A stretch of DNA of 64,000 bases from positions 124,001 through 188,000 of the forward strand of contig NZ_JACFXW010000002.1 in assembly GCF_014158035.1 (NCBI RefSeq), written 5' to 3'. The notes beneath the pieces are model-generated. The model had not been told where the DNA came from, did not search any database, and saw only the letters and a program-made list of their open reading frames with translations. The DNA is from Rhizobium sp. G21 (GTDB lineage: Bacteria > Pseudomonadota > Alphaproteobacteria > Rhizobiales > Rhizobiaceae). Of this stretch, positions 17,762 to 26,834 are shown piece by piece. Every line of letters starts with the position of its first letter. The first letter of the stretch is position 1. Position numbers and translations under genes: made by a program.

Positions 17762-18481
17762 ATGAGCCTGATCGAGACGAACAACCTCACGGCGTTTTAT
17801 GGCGACTTCCAGGCCCTGTTCGGCGTCGATCTCGTCCTCCATCCCGGCGAAACCATCGCCGTGATCGGCGCCAATGGCTCAGGAAAATCGACGCTGATGC
17901 GCTCTCTCGCCGGCGTGTTGCGCAACGAGCCCGGCGCGATCCTGCATCGCGGCGCGGCGATCGGCGCGCTGTCGGCGCCGGATATCATGGCGCGCGGCGT
18001 GGCGCTCGTGCCGGAAGGGCGGCGGCTGTTTCCGTCGCTGACGGTGGAGGAAAATCTCCTGGTCGGTCGCCATGGTCGCAAGGTCGACGGTCCCTGGACG
18101 CTGGACAGCGTTTATGAGCTGTTTCCGATCCTCAAGGAAAGGCGCAGCAAACCGTCCACGGCGCTGTCAGGCGGACAGCAGCAGATGGTGGCGATCGGGC
18201 GGGCGCTGATGTCCAATCCGGAAGTGCTGCTCTGCGACGAACTCAGCCTCGGGCTGGCGCCTGTGGTGATCAAGGACATCTACGCCGCTTTTCCGCGCAT
18301 CCGTGAGACGGGAGCGGCCATCGTCATCGTCGAACAAGACATCGCCCAGGCGCTGAAAGTCGCCGATCGCGTCTATTGCATGATGGAGGGCCGGGTGACC
18401 CTCGAAGGGCGACCGGGAGAGCTCGATCGCGCCGACATCCACGCGGCCTATTTCGGAGCGGAGACCAATGAACTGGCTTGA
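17762..18481 (+). CDS. LivF-like ABC transporter ATP-binding protein
   Basis: 239 residues. Walker A GANGSGKST, LFPSLTVEENLLVG, signature LSGGQQQMVAIGRALM, Walker B LLCDELSLGLAPVV and H-loop region IVEQDIAQAL, all typical of LivF. It overlaps the permease start by 14 bp (18468-18481), so the operon is tightly coupled. With LivG it powers import of what context suggests is an aromatic substrate. Confidence 0.9.
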   Translation: MSLIETNNLTAFYGDFQALFGVDLVLHPGETIAVIGANGSGKSTLMRSLAGVLRNEPGAILHRGAAIGALSAPDIMARGVALVPEGRRLFPSLTVEENLLVGRHGRKVDGPWTLDSVYELFPILKERRSKPSTALSGGQQQMVAIGRALMSNPEVLLCDELSLGLAPVVIKDIYAAFPRIRETGAAIVIVEQDIAQALKVADRVYCMMEGRVTLEGRPGELDRADIHAAYFGAETNELA

Positions 18482-20357
18482 CACCATTCTTCAGGGCATT
18501 CTGCTCGGTGGGCTCTATGCGCTGTTTGCGGCGGGCCTTTCGCTTGTTTTCGGCATCATGCGGCTCGTCAATCTCGCCCATGGCGATCTGATCGTATTCG
18601 CCGCCTTCCTCATCCTCGTGCTGGTCTCCACGCTCGGGCTCAACCCCTTCCTCGCGGCGCTGATCGCCGCGCCGCTGATGTTTGGCGTCGGCTATTTCCT
18701 GCAATATCATCTGCTCAACCGCACGCTCGGCAAGGATATCCTGCCGCCGTTGCTGGTGACCTTCGGCCTGTCGATCGTCATCCAGAACGGCTTGCTGGAA
18801 AGCTTCACCGCCGACAGCCGCCGCGTCTCGGTGGGCGTCCTCGAACAGGCGTCGATCTCGCTCGGCGGCATCAATGCCGGCGTCATGCCGCTCCTGACCT
18901 TCGCTTCTGCGATCCTGGTGATCGTCGGTCTCAATCAGCTGATCTACAAGACGGCGCTCGGTCGGGCCTTCCGCGCCACCTCCGACGATGTGGTGACGGC
19001 GGGGCTGATGGGCATCCGGCCCAACCAGATTTTCGCCATCGCCACCGGGCTCGCCATGGTCATCGTGACCATCGCTGCGCTCTATCTGGGCACGCGCGCC
19101 AATTTCGATCCGACCTCAGGTCCGTCCCGTCTGATCTACGCCTTCGAGGCGGTGATTATAGGTGGGCTCGGCTCGCTCTGGGGAACGCTTGCCGGCGGCG
19201 TCATTCTCGGCGTGGCGCAGACGCTCGGCGCCGCGATCAATCCGGAATGGCAGATCCTGTCGGGTCACATCGCCTTTCTGCTCGTCCTGTTGTTCCGTCC
19301 CCGGGGTCTTTTCCCCGAGCCGTCGATTGAGGCTGAGATGACTGTCCAGACCCAAACCCTCCCGAAGATGACGAGCCGACCGCAGGCCTGGCGGGTCGAG
19401 ACCCGCACCCGCGTCTCCCTGCTGTTTTCGATGGCGGCGATCCTTTTCGTGCTGTTGCTCGCGCTGGCCCCTTTCGTTGTGTCGCGCGGCGTGGTGCAGG
19501 ATCTGTTCTTCATTTTCACCATGCTGGCGCTCGCCCAGAGCTGGAACCTGCTGGCCGGCTATGCCGGGCTGATCTCGGTGGGACAGCAGCTTTTCGTGGG
19601 CTGCGGCGCCTATGCCTTGTTTGGATTCGTAATCCTGCTGGGTGTTGATCCCATCCTGGCGATCCCTCTCGCCGGCCTGTTCGCGATGCTGATCGCTCTG
19701 CCAACCGCCTTCTTCGCCTTCCGTCTCTATGGACCCTATTTCGCCATCGGAACCTGGGTCATCGCCGAGGTCGGCCGGCTGCTCTTCGCGCAATGGAAGA
19801 CGCTCGGCGGCGGCACCGGCACATCACTGCCGCGCGAGGCCACGCGCGACATGTTCGGCGTTGCGCTGCTCAAGGATTGGTTCGGGATGCGGCCGGCCGC
19901 TGCCTCAGACGCGATCGCCTTCTGGCTGGCGCTTCTTGTGCTCGTGCTGACGATCGGCTTTGCCTATCGGCTGCTGCGCTCCAAGCAGGGCCTGGGGCTC
20001 GCAGCCGTGCGCGACAATGAGACGGCGGCGCGCGCGTTGGGCGTCGACGCTCGCCGGCTCAAACTCGCGATCTACTTGTCGACCGCTTTCATCACCGGCC
20101 TCGTCGGCGCGCTCATCTATCTGCAGAAGGCGCGGATTTCGCCGGACGCCGCCTTTTCGCTCACCGACTGGACCGCCTATGTGGTGTTCATCGTGGTGAT
20201 CGGCGGCATCGGCGCGATCGAAGGTCCTATCCTCGGGGTGATCCTGTTTTTCCTGCTGCAGAATGCGCTGTCGAGCTACGGCTCCTGGTATCTGCTGCTG
20301 CTCGGCGCCATCGCCATCATCACCATGCTGTTTGCGCCAAGGGGCATCTGGGGCTGA
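18468..20357 (+). CDS. LivH-LivM branched-chain-type ABC permease, fused as read (possibly two genes)
   Basis: 629 residues: LivH-like residues 1-284 (LGGLYALFAAGLSLVFGIMRLVNLAHGD, then VIIGGLGSLWGTLAGGVILG, ending LLFRPRGLFP) and LivM-like from about 291 (NLLAGYAGLISVGQQLFVGCGAYA, RLYGPYFAIGTWVIAEV, VVIGGIGAIEGPILGV). True fusions exist, but here an extra C in the run 19313-19316 would end LivH as RPRGLFPRAVD-stop at about 19331, a very usual LivH ending, with LivM starting at ATG 19338. Given the many single-base losses in this window, two genes are at least as likely as a fusion. Both halves have a full complement of membrane segments. Confidence 0.85.
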   Translation: MNWLDTILQGILLGGLYALFAAGLSLVFGIMRLVNLAHGDLIVFAAFLILVLVSTLGLNPFLAALIAAPLMFGVGYFLQYHLLNRTLGKDILPPLLVTFGLSIVIQNGLLESFTADSRRVSVGVLEQASISLGGINAGVMPLLTFASAILVIVGLNQLIYKTALGRAFRATSDDVVTAGLMGIRPNQIFAIATGLAMVIVTIAALYLGTRANFDPTSGPSRLIYAFEAVIIGGLGSLWGTLAGGVILGVAQTLGAAINPEWQILSGHIAFLLVLLFRPRGLFPEPSIEAEMTVQTQTLPKMTSRPQAWRVETRTRVSLLFSMAAILFVLLLALAPFVVSRGVVQDLFFIFTMLALAQSWNLLAGYAGLISVGQQLFVGCGAYALFGFVILLGVDPILAIPLAGLFAMLIALPTAFFAFRLYGPYFAIGTWVIAEVGRLLFAQWKTLGGGTGTSLPREATRDMFGVALLKDWFGMRPAAASDAIAFWLALLVLVLTIGFAYRLLRSKQGLGLAAVRDNETAARALGVDARRLKLAIYLSTAFITGLVGALIYLQKARISPDAAFSLTDWTAYVVFIVVIGGIGAIEGPILGVILFFLLQNALSSYGSWYLLLLGAIAIITMLFAPRGIWG

Positions 20358-20444
20358 TCACCGACCGCACCGGCATCGAACTCTTTCCGGTCCGCCGCAC
20401 CTTGCGGGGCGGGCCGCTCGAACACACAGAAAAGGGAGGGCCTC

Positions 20445-22199
20445 ATGGCTGACATCACAACCGACGTCCTGATCATCGGCACCGGGCCGGCTGGCTCGGC
20501 CACCGCCGCGCTGCTCGCGAGCTACGGCCTGGAGCCGATGGTGATCAACCGCTACCGCTGGCTCGCCACGACGCCGCGCGCCCACATCACCAATCAGCGC
20601 ACGATGGAAGTGCTGCGCGATCTCGGCCGCGACGTAGAGGACGAGGCCTATATGTATGCGACCGAACAGGATCTGATGGGCCAGAACGTGTTCTGCACGG
20701 CGGTCGCCGGCGAGGAAATCGGCCGCATGCAGAGCTGGGGCAACCATCCGCTCTCGCGCGCTGAACATCTTCTCTCTTCTCCCGGCCGGATGAACGATCT
20801 TCCGCAGACCTATATGGAGCCGCTGCTCTTCAAGACCGCCTGTTCGCGCGGCGCGCAGGCGCGCATGTCGACGGAATATGTGAGCCATGTGCAGGACGCC
20901 GAAGGCGTGACCACCACCTGCCTCGACCGTCTCACGGGCAAGGAATTCACCGTCCGATCGAAATTCCTCGTCGGCGCCGATGGCGGCAATTCCAAGGTCG
21001 CCGAACATGCCGGTCTCGCCTTCGAGGGCAAGATGGGCGTGGCCGGCTCGATGAACATCCTGTTCGAATGCGATCTGTCGCGCTATGTCGCCCATCGCCC
21101 CTCGGTGCTCTATTGGGTGCTGCAGCCCGGCGCGGATGTCGGCGGCATCGGCATGGGTCTGGTGCGCATGGTGCGCCCGTGGAACGAATGGCTGATCGTC
21201 TGGGGCTATGACATCAACCAGCCGGCGCCGGCGGTCGACGACGCTTTCGCCACCAAGGTGGTTCGCGATCTCGTCGGCGTGCAGGACCTGCAGCCGAAGA
21301 TCAAGTCGGTCTCCACCTGGACCGTCAACAACATGTATGCGACGACCATGTCGAAGGGTCGCGTCTTCTGCATGGGCGACGCGACGCATCGCCATCCGCC
21401 GTCCAACGGTCTCGGCTCCAACACCTCGATCCAGGACGCGTTCAATCTCGCCTGGAAGCTCGCCATGGTCATTCGCGGCCAGGCCGGGGAGGGGCTGCTG
21501 GACAGCTACCAAGCGGAGCGCGCCCCGGTCGCCAAGCAGATCGTCACCCGCGCCAACAAGTCGATCGAGGAATTCGGCCCGATCTTCAAGGCGCTCGGCC
21601 TGCTCGATTCCGTCGATCCGGTGAAGATGCAGGAGAATATGGACGCCCGCTGCGACGACACCGCCGACGCCGAACGGCAACGCGAGGCGATCCGCCAGGC
21701 AATCGCCGCCAAGGTCTATGAATTCGACGCCCATGGCATCGAGATGAACCAGCGTTATGCATCCGCAGCCGTCCTGACCGACGGCCAGCCCGAACCGGCC
21801 TTCGAGAAGGACGCGGAGCTTCACTATCAGCCGACCACCTGGCCGGGCGCGCGACTGCCGCATGTCTGGCTCTACGGGCCGGAAGGCGAGAAGGTCTCGA
21901 GCCTGGACCTGACCGGCCACGGTGTCTTCACGCTGCTGACGGGTATCGGCGGCGACGGCTGGGTCACGGCGGCCAAGGCGCTGTCGAAGGAATTCGGCCT
22001 GCCGATCACGGTTCACAAGATCGGGCCGCGCCAGACTTGGCAGGATTTCTCCGGCGACTGGGCCCGCGCCCGCGAGATCCGCGATTCCGGCGCGCTGCTG
22101 GTGCGTCCGGATCATCATGTCGCCTGGCGGGCGGTTGCGGCCGTCGAAGATCCGGAAACAGAACTGCGGCGCGTTCTGAAAACCATCCTGAACCGGTGA
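20445..22199 (+). CDS. FAD-dependent aromatic monooxygenase (phenol hydroxylase/TfdB-like)
   Basis: 584 residues. The dinucleotide fold GTGPAGSATAALLA is at 12-25, LVGADGGNSKVAEHAGL is the DG motif region, and GDATHRHPPSNGLGSNTSIQDAFNLAWKL binds the FAD ribityl chain. A C-terminal thioredoxin-like domain carries GIGGDGW. This group A flavoprotein class hydroxylates phenols using NAD(P)H and O2. Between a HAAT importer and a hydroxyquinol dioxygenase, the likely reaction is resorcinol (or a related phenol) to hydroxyquinol. AAGGGAGGG precedes the ATG. The exact phenol is inferred. Confidence 0.9.
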   Translation: MADITTDVLIIGTGPAGSATAALLASYGLEPMVINRYRWLATTPRAHITNQRTMEVLRDLGRDVEDEAYMYATEQDLMGQNVFCTAVAGEEIGRMQSWGNHPLSRAEHLLSSPGRMNDLPQTYMEPLLFKTACSRGAQARMSTEYVSHVQDAEGVTTTCLDRLTGKEFTVRSKFLVGADGGNSKVAEHAGLAFEGKMGVAGSMNILFECDLSRYVAHRPSVLYWVLQPGADVGGIGMGLVRMVRPWNEWLIVWGYDINQPAPAVDDAFATKVVRDLVGVQDLQPKIKSVSTWTVNNMYATTMSKGRVFCMGDATHRHPPSNGLGSNTSIQDAFNLAWKLAMVIRGQAGEGLLDSYQAERAPVAKQIVTRANKSIEEFGPIFKALGLLDSVDPVKMQENMDARCDDTADAERQREAIRQAIAAKVYEFDAHGIEMNQRYASAAVLTDGQPEPAFEKDAELHYQPTTWPGARLPHVWLYGPEGEKVSSLDLTGHGVFTLLTGIGGDGWVTAAKALSKEFGLPITVHKIGPRQTWQDFSGDWARAREIRDSGALLVRPDHHVAWRAVAAVEDPETELRRVLKTILNR

Positions 22200-22208
22200 G
22201 GATTCCCC

Positions 22209-23090
22209 ATGGAAGCGCATGAAAAAGGCTATTTCACCGAGGAAAACTCCGTCGACGTGGTGACCGGCCGCAACGCCAACGCGCAAAGCGAGCGGCTGAA
22301 GCAGGTGATGGAAGTCATCACCCGAAAGTTGCACGAGGCGGTGAAGGAGCTGGAGCCGACGCAGGACGAATGGATGGAAGCCATCCTCTTCCTCACCCGC
22401 ACCGGCCAGACCTGCAACGAATGGCGGCAGGAATTCATCCTGCTGTCCGACGTGCTCGGCGTTTCCATGCTCGTCGACGCCATCAACAATCGCAAGCCGT
22501 CGGGCGCCTCCGAAAGCACGGTGCTCGGCCCCTTCCATGTCGCCGACGCGCCCGCACTGCCGATGGGCGCCAATATCTGCCTCGACGCCAAGGGCGAAGA
22601 CATGGTGATCTCGGGCCGCATTCTCGACACCGAGGGGCAGCCGATCCTCAATGCGGTCATCGACGTCTGGCAGGCCAATGACGAAGGCTTTTACGATGTC
22701 CAGCAGAAGGGCGTGCAGCCGGATTTCAACCTGCGCGGCGTCTTTCGCACTGGCGCCGACGGGACCTATTGGTTCAAGGCGGTGAAGCCGAAATACTATC
22801 CGATCCCCGACGATGGCCCGGTCGGCCAGTTGCTCGGCAAGCTCGGCCGCCATCCCTATCGGCCGGCGCATCTGCACTACATCATCAAGGCCGACGGATT
22901 TGAAACCCTCGTCACCCATATCTTCGATCCGGACGATCCCTACATCCATTCGGATGCGGTGTTCGGCGTCAAGGAGAGCCTGCTCGCGGAGTTCGTTCTT
23001 CGCAAGGATACGCAACGCGCCGCCGAATACGGTTTCGCCGCGGAATTCTGGGAGGTGAAGCACGATTTCGTCTTGGCGCCGGCGCCATAG
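22209..23090 (+). CDS. Hydroxyquinol 1,2-dioxygenase (second copy)
   Basis: 293 residues with the dioxygenase_N helical domain and intradiol catalytic domain. Iron ligands Tyr162, Tyr197, His221 and His223 (RPAHLHY) match the known hydroxyquinol enzymes almost number for number, and PTQDEWMEAILFLTRTGQ and FILLSDVLGVSMLVDAINNRKPSGASESTVLGPF are family hallmarks. It lies 9 bp after the monooxygenase gene, so hydroxylation and ring cleavage are coupled. It is closer in style to characterised hydroxyquinol dioxygenases than the copy at 13548-14420. Confidence 0.92.
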   Translation: MEAHEKGYFTEENSVDVVTGRNANAQSERLKQVMEVITRKLHEAVKELEPTQDEWMEAILFLTRTGQTCNEWRQEFILLSDVLGVSMLVDAINNRKPSGASESTVLGPFHVADAPALPMGANICLDAKGEDMVISGRILDTEGQPILNAVIDVWQANDEGFYDVQQKGVQPDFNLRGVFRTGADGTYWFKAVKPKYYPIPDDGPVGQLLGKLGRHPYRPAHLHYIIKADGFETLVTHIFDPDDPYIHSDAVFGVKESLLAEFVLRKDTQRAAEYGFAAEFWEVKHDFVLAPAP

Positions 23091-23308
23091 AGTGCGGACG
23101 CTGCCCGGACTGCCCCGGCTCCGCCGTAGAGGCCAATTCGGAATCCCGTCCGGCAGAGACGAACTTCATCTCAATGAAACGCTCCGGGCTGATGGCGTCC
23201 AATTCGTTTCAAAGCGGCCCCGACAAACCGTCATGCGTGAAGCGTCTACTGAGTGAAGGTGCGGTTTCATGCTCGGTCTTGGGGAGCCTTTCGCCGCCGT
23301 GTAGGGCG

Positions 23309-24070
23309 TTATGAACCGGCTCCGCTCTGAGAAGAGCCCACCGCCGCCTTGACGAAAGACGACACAGCGGCGGTGTAATCGTCCACGGAGACGCCGCGGC
23401 GACGGTATTTGGAGCGCTTGACATACCAGTCCTGCAACAGCGGCTTGACGAGCGACGCCGTCAGATCGGGGTGAGGGGCGGCGAAAACCCTTAGCTCCAC
23501 GCCGCGAGCGATCACGTCGGCGAAGATTTTCTCGGTCGTCTCCTCGCTCTCCGTCGCCAGCCGGCGCGCCGGTTGCGGAAATGACTTGGCCTCCATGAAG
23601 GCGAAGACGAACCAGGGCTGCATCGCCTCGGTCAGGCGGATATGGGTCGAGATCAGCCATTCCAGATGCAGGGCGGGATCGGAGGCGATCTCCGCCGGCG
23701 CCTGTCCGAGCGCCTCCGAGGCGGTGCTGGCCACCTCCGTCAGGATCATCGACAACAGGGTCGTCTTGCTGTCGAAATAGGAATAGAGCCCGCCCATCGA
23801 CACGCCGCTTTCCCGCGACAGATCACGCAGACTCATGGCGTGAAAGCCGAGCCGGTTGGAAAGCTCCAGCGCGGCCGCCACGATCTTGACCAGCTTCTTC
23901 ACCGCGAGATGATCTTTCTGGACCCGTATGATGTCCCGGTGGCGCTCCAGCATCCGCTGGCACAGGCGCTCCGTCGTATAGCTCTCGGGCGAATGTTCCT
24001 GGAGTGTGGGAGTGTCGTCGGGCATGGCGCGTTCCATGAGCTGATTTTTCCTGCTTATACGAAAATCCAT
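23309..24070 (-). CDS. TetR/AcrR family transcriptional regulator
   Basis: About 253 residues from MDFRISRKNQ; ATG at 24037 or 24025 (MPDDTPTL) are alternatives, and the open frame further upstream runs across the promoter. The DNA-binding domain is KKLVKIVAAALELSNRLGFHAMSLRDLSRESGVSMGGLYSYFDSKTTLL. It is divergent from the acyl-CoA operon, with a CGAGCG-type palindrome between, like regulators that sense acyl-CoAs. It probably represses the operon starting at 24135. The ligand is unknown. Confidence 0.87.
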   Translation of the reverse strand: MDFRISRKNQLMERAMPDDTPTLQEHSPESYTTERLCQRMLERHRDIIRVQKDHLAVKKLVKIVAAALELSNRLGFHAMSLRDLSRESGVSMGGLYSYFDSKTTLLSMILTEVASTASEALGQAPAEIASDPALHLEWLISTHIRLTEAMQPWFVFAFMEAKSFPQPARRLATESEETTEKIFADVIARGVELRVFAAPHPDLTASLVKPLLQDWYVKRSKYRRRGVSVDDYTAAVSSFVKAAVGSSQSGAGS

Positions 24071-24100
24071 TGCAATCAACCGGAACCGCCGATATATAAA

Positions 24101-24114
24101 ACGAGCGCTCGCTC
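24101..24114. promoter_or_regulatory. Palindromic TetR-type operator (CGAGCGCTCG)
   Basis: CGAGCGCTCG at 24102-24111 is a perfect 10-bp palindrome, extended by a further CTCG. It lies 21 bp from the SDR start and about 30 bp from the divergent TetR start. Similar GAGCG/CGCTC sites serve TetR regulators of acyl-CoA metabolism. Confidence 0.6.
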
Positions 24115-24134
24115 GATTTCGGAGGAAGATCGGT

Positions 24135-24887
24135 ATGTTCGGGGGTCTTTCGGGTAAATCCGCACTGGTCACAGGCGCGTCAAGCGGCCTGGGCCTCCAC
24201 TTCGCCCGGCTGCTGGCTGAGCACCGCTGCCATGTCACGCTGGCGGCCCGCCGCCTCGACATCGTTTCTCAACAAGCCGAGGCGCTGAAGGAAGCTGGAA
24301 ACAGCGCGGATGCGATCGCACTCGATGTCGCTTCAGCCGCATCGATCGAGGCGGCGTTCGGCGCGGTCAGCGCGCCCTTCGACATCGTCGTCAACAATGC
24401 GGGGATCACCGTCAGCGAGGCCGCGCTCGATATGGCCGACGGCGAGTTCGAGCGGATCATCGCCACCAATCTCACCGGCGTGTTCAACGTCGCCAAAGCC
24501 GCAGGCGGCGCCATGAAGGCGGCGGGGCGCGGGGGCGTGATCGTCAACGTCGCCTCCATTCTCGGGCTACGCGTCGCGAGCCACCTCTCGGCCTATGCCG
24601 CCTCCAAGGCGGCCGTGGTGCAGCTCACGAAATCGCTGGCGCTCGAATGGGCGCGCTACGGCATCCGCGTCAACGCGCTGTGCCCCGGCTATATCGAAAC
24701 GCCGCTCAACGCCGATTTCTTCGCGAGCGACGCCGGCAAGGCGTTGATCAAGCGCATTCCCCAGCGCCGCCTGGGCCGCATGGAGGAACTCGACGGGCCG
24801 TTGCTGCTGCTCGCCTCCGACGCCGGAAGCTATATGACCGGCTCCATCATCGCCGCCGATGGCGGTCATCTCGTCTCGTCGCTTTGA
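24135..24887 (+). CDS. SDR family oxidoreductase, first gene of the acyl-CoA operon
   Basis: 250 residues, classical SDR: TGASSGLG cofactor loop near residues 14-21, NNAGIT, catalytic Ser in NVASILGL and YAASK, C-terminal IIAADGGH. GGAGGAAGATCGGT precedes the ATG. It is 7 bp upstream of the acyl-CoA dehydrogenase gene. In a levulinate-type scheme this could be the 4-oxoacyl-CoA reductase (LvaD role), while a beta-oxidation-type 3-hydroxyacyl dehydrogenase is the alternative. Sequence alone does not decide. Confidence 0.87.
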   Translation: MFGGLSGKSALVTGASSGLGLHFARLLAEHRCHVTLAARRLDIVSQQAEALKEAGNSADAIALDVASAASIEAAFGAVSAPFDIVVNNAGITVSEAALDMADGEFERIIATNLTGVFNVAKAAGGAMKAAGRGGVIVNVASILGLRVASHLSAYAASKAAVVQLTKSLALEWARYGIRVNALCPGYIETPLNADFFASDAGKALIKRIPQRRLGRMEELDGPLLLLASDAGSYMTGSIIAADGGHLVSSL

Positions 24888-24894
24888 GGACGCC

Positions 24895-26096
24895 ATGGAC
24901 TTTTCAATCTCCCCGTCGTCGAGGACCTCAGGATCCGCATCGCCGCCTTTGTCGAGACGGAGATCCTGCCGCTCGAGGCAGATCCTTCAGCCTATGACGC
25001 GCACGGCAATATCCGGATGGATCTTCTCGACGGCGTCAGGTCGAAAGCCAAGGCTGCCGGCTTATGGACGCTGCAGCTCGATCGTCCCGGCCGCCCGGCG
25101 ATCGGTCGGATGGGCATGGCCGTGTGCTATGAGGAGATGAACAGGTCGATCTTTGGTCCGGCCTGCTTCAACTCCGCCGCACCCGACGACGGCAATATGA
25201 TGGTTCTCGACGCGACAGCGACGCCTGAGCAGAAGTCGACATGGCTGACGCCGATTGAAACAGGCGCCGTCAAATCCGCTTTCGCCATGACCGAGCCGCA
25301 TCCCGGCGGCGGCTCCGATCCGTCGATGATCCAGACTTTCGCCGAAAAGCAGGGTGACCGCTATATCGTGCGGGGCCGGAAGTGGTTCATCACCGGCGCC
25401 GAAGAGGCGAGCCATTTTATTCTCGTCGCTCGCACCTCGGATGATCCGCGGCATGGGCTGACCGCCTTCCTGTTTCACAAGGACCAGCCCGGCTGGCGCA
25501 TTGTCCGCCGCATCGGGATCATGGGACCGGAAGAACATGGCGGCCATTGCGAACTCGAATTCGACGGCCTGGAGATCCCCGCCGAGAATGTGCTGCTCGG
25601 CGAAGGCAAAGGCTTGAAGGTCACCCAGATCCGTCTCGGTCCCGCGCGACTCACCCATTGCATGCGCTGGCTGGGTCTCTCCAAACGCTGCGTCGAAATC
25701 GCCACCGCCTATGCCGCCGAACGCCACGGCTTCGGCGTCCGTCTCGCCGATCGCGAAAGCATTCAGATGATGCTCGGCGATCTCGCCATGGGCATCGAGA
25801 TCGGCCGTCTCCTGGTCATGAAGGCGGCCTGGGAGCTCGATCGCGGCGGTTTCGCCCGCAAGGAGGTGTCGATGGCGAAGATCCATGTCGCCAATCTCCT
25901 GCACAAGGCTGCCGACACCGCCATCCAGATCAACGGCGCGCGCGGCTATTCGACCGACACCGTGCTCGAATGGATCTATCGCTATGCGCGACAGGCGCGG
26001 CTGGTCGACGGCGCCGACGAGGTTCACAAAATGGTGCTGAACCGTCATCTCGAAGACCAGGGCCGCGGCTTCTGGCGCTGGGAGGCCGGCGCATGA
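24895..26096 (+). pseudogene. Acyl-CoA dehydrogenase (ACAD10/11-like), frameshifted near the start
   Basis: About 400 residues when joined. ATG 24895 (behind GAGGAC) reads MDFSIS, then one missing C in the run 24911-24914 shifts to the frame of VVEDLRIRIAAFVETEILPLEADPSAYD and the rest. FAMTEPHPGGGSDPS and KWFITGAEEASHFI are the flavin/substrate regions. The C-terminal half has the helical bundle ending GYSTDTVLEWIYRYARQARLVDGADEVH. The closest style is ACAD10/11, whose members act on 4-phosphoryloxy-acyl-CoA when paired with an APH-fold kinase; one is encoded at 28457. Otherwise a general acyl-CoA dehydrogenase. The break is probably a sequencing artefact. Confidence 0.85.
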
Positions 26097-26812
26097 ACCC
26101 GACGGCGTCGAGCCGGATCGCCATCGTCACCGGCGCCGCGCGCGGCATCGGCGCAGCGATCGCACAGGCGCTGGCGGAGGCCAGCTGGCGTGTGGCGGGC
26201 GTGGACAGAGCCTGGCCCGAGGGCGAGAGCGCTTGCGCTTATAGCGAGACGCTCGACGTGACAGATTATGAGGCGGTGGCGGATTTCGTCGCCCGGCTGG
26301 AGGCGGAGGGCGAGATCGGCCTCCTGGTCAACAATGCCGGCATCACCCGCGACGCCATCGCGCACAAAATGGACCCGGCCGATTTCCGCCTCGTGCTGGA
26401 GGTCAATCTCGTCGGTCCGTTCAATGCCTGCCGCGCGGTGCTGCCGGGCATGCGCGCCCGCAACGCCGGCAAGATCGTCAGCCTGACCTCGATGAACGCC
26501 CTGCGCGGCGCAGCGGGCCAGGCCAATTACGCCGCAGCCAAAGCAGGCCTGATCGGCATGACGAAATCGATCGCGCTGGAAAACGCCGGCAAGGGCATTA
26601 CGGTCAATTGCATTGCGCCCGGCTATATCGAGACGGAGATGACGCGGGCCATTCCGAGCCAACTTCGCGAGGCTGAGCTGGCGCGCATTCCGGCGGGCCG
26701 GGTGGGAACGCCGGAGGACATTGCAGGGACGGTCGTGTTCCTCGCCTCGCCGGCGGCCGATTTCATCACCGGCCAGGTGATTTCCGTCAATGGCGGGCAA
26801 TTGATGCCCTAG
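26093..26812 (+). CDS. FabG-like SDR family oxidoreductase
   Basis: 239 residues. TGAARGIG, NNAGITRD and SLTSMNALRGAAGQANYAAAK (Ser-Tyr-Lys triad) with ITVNCIAPGYIETEMT closely match beta-ketoacyl reductases and acetoacetyl-CoA reductases (FabG/PhaB). It reduces or oxidises a 3-oxo/3-hydroxyacyl thioester, probably on CoA here. The ATG overlaps the stop of the acyl-CoA dehydrogenase gene, so the two are translationally coupled. It is the second SDR of this operon. Confidence 0.9.
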   Translation: MNPTASSRIAIVTGAARGIGAAIAQALAEASWRVAGVDRAWPEGESACAYSETLDVTDYEAVADFVARLEAEGEIGLLVNNAGITRDAIAHKMDPADFRLVLEVNLVGPFNACRAVLPGMRARNAGKIVSLTSMNALRGAAGQANYAAAKAGLIGMTKSIALENAGKGITVNCIAPGYIETEMTRAIPSQLREAELARIPAGRVGTPEDIAGTVVFLASPAADFITGQVISVNGGQLMP

Positions 26813-26834
26813 ACATGGCGCATGGGAGGAAACG

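Noticed and set aside
20358..23063. A 901-codon open frame on the minus strand
   Set aside because: It lies exactly antisense to the monooxygenase and dioxygenase genes, whose motifs are complete. GC-rich codon use creates such shadows; its translation is rich in His, Asp, Arg and Gly with no family likeness.
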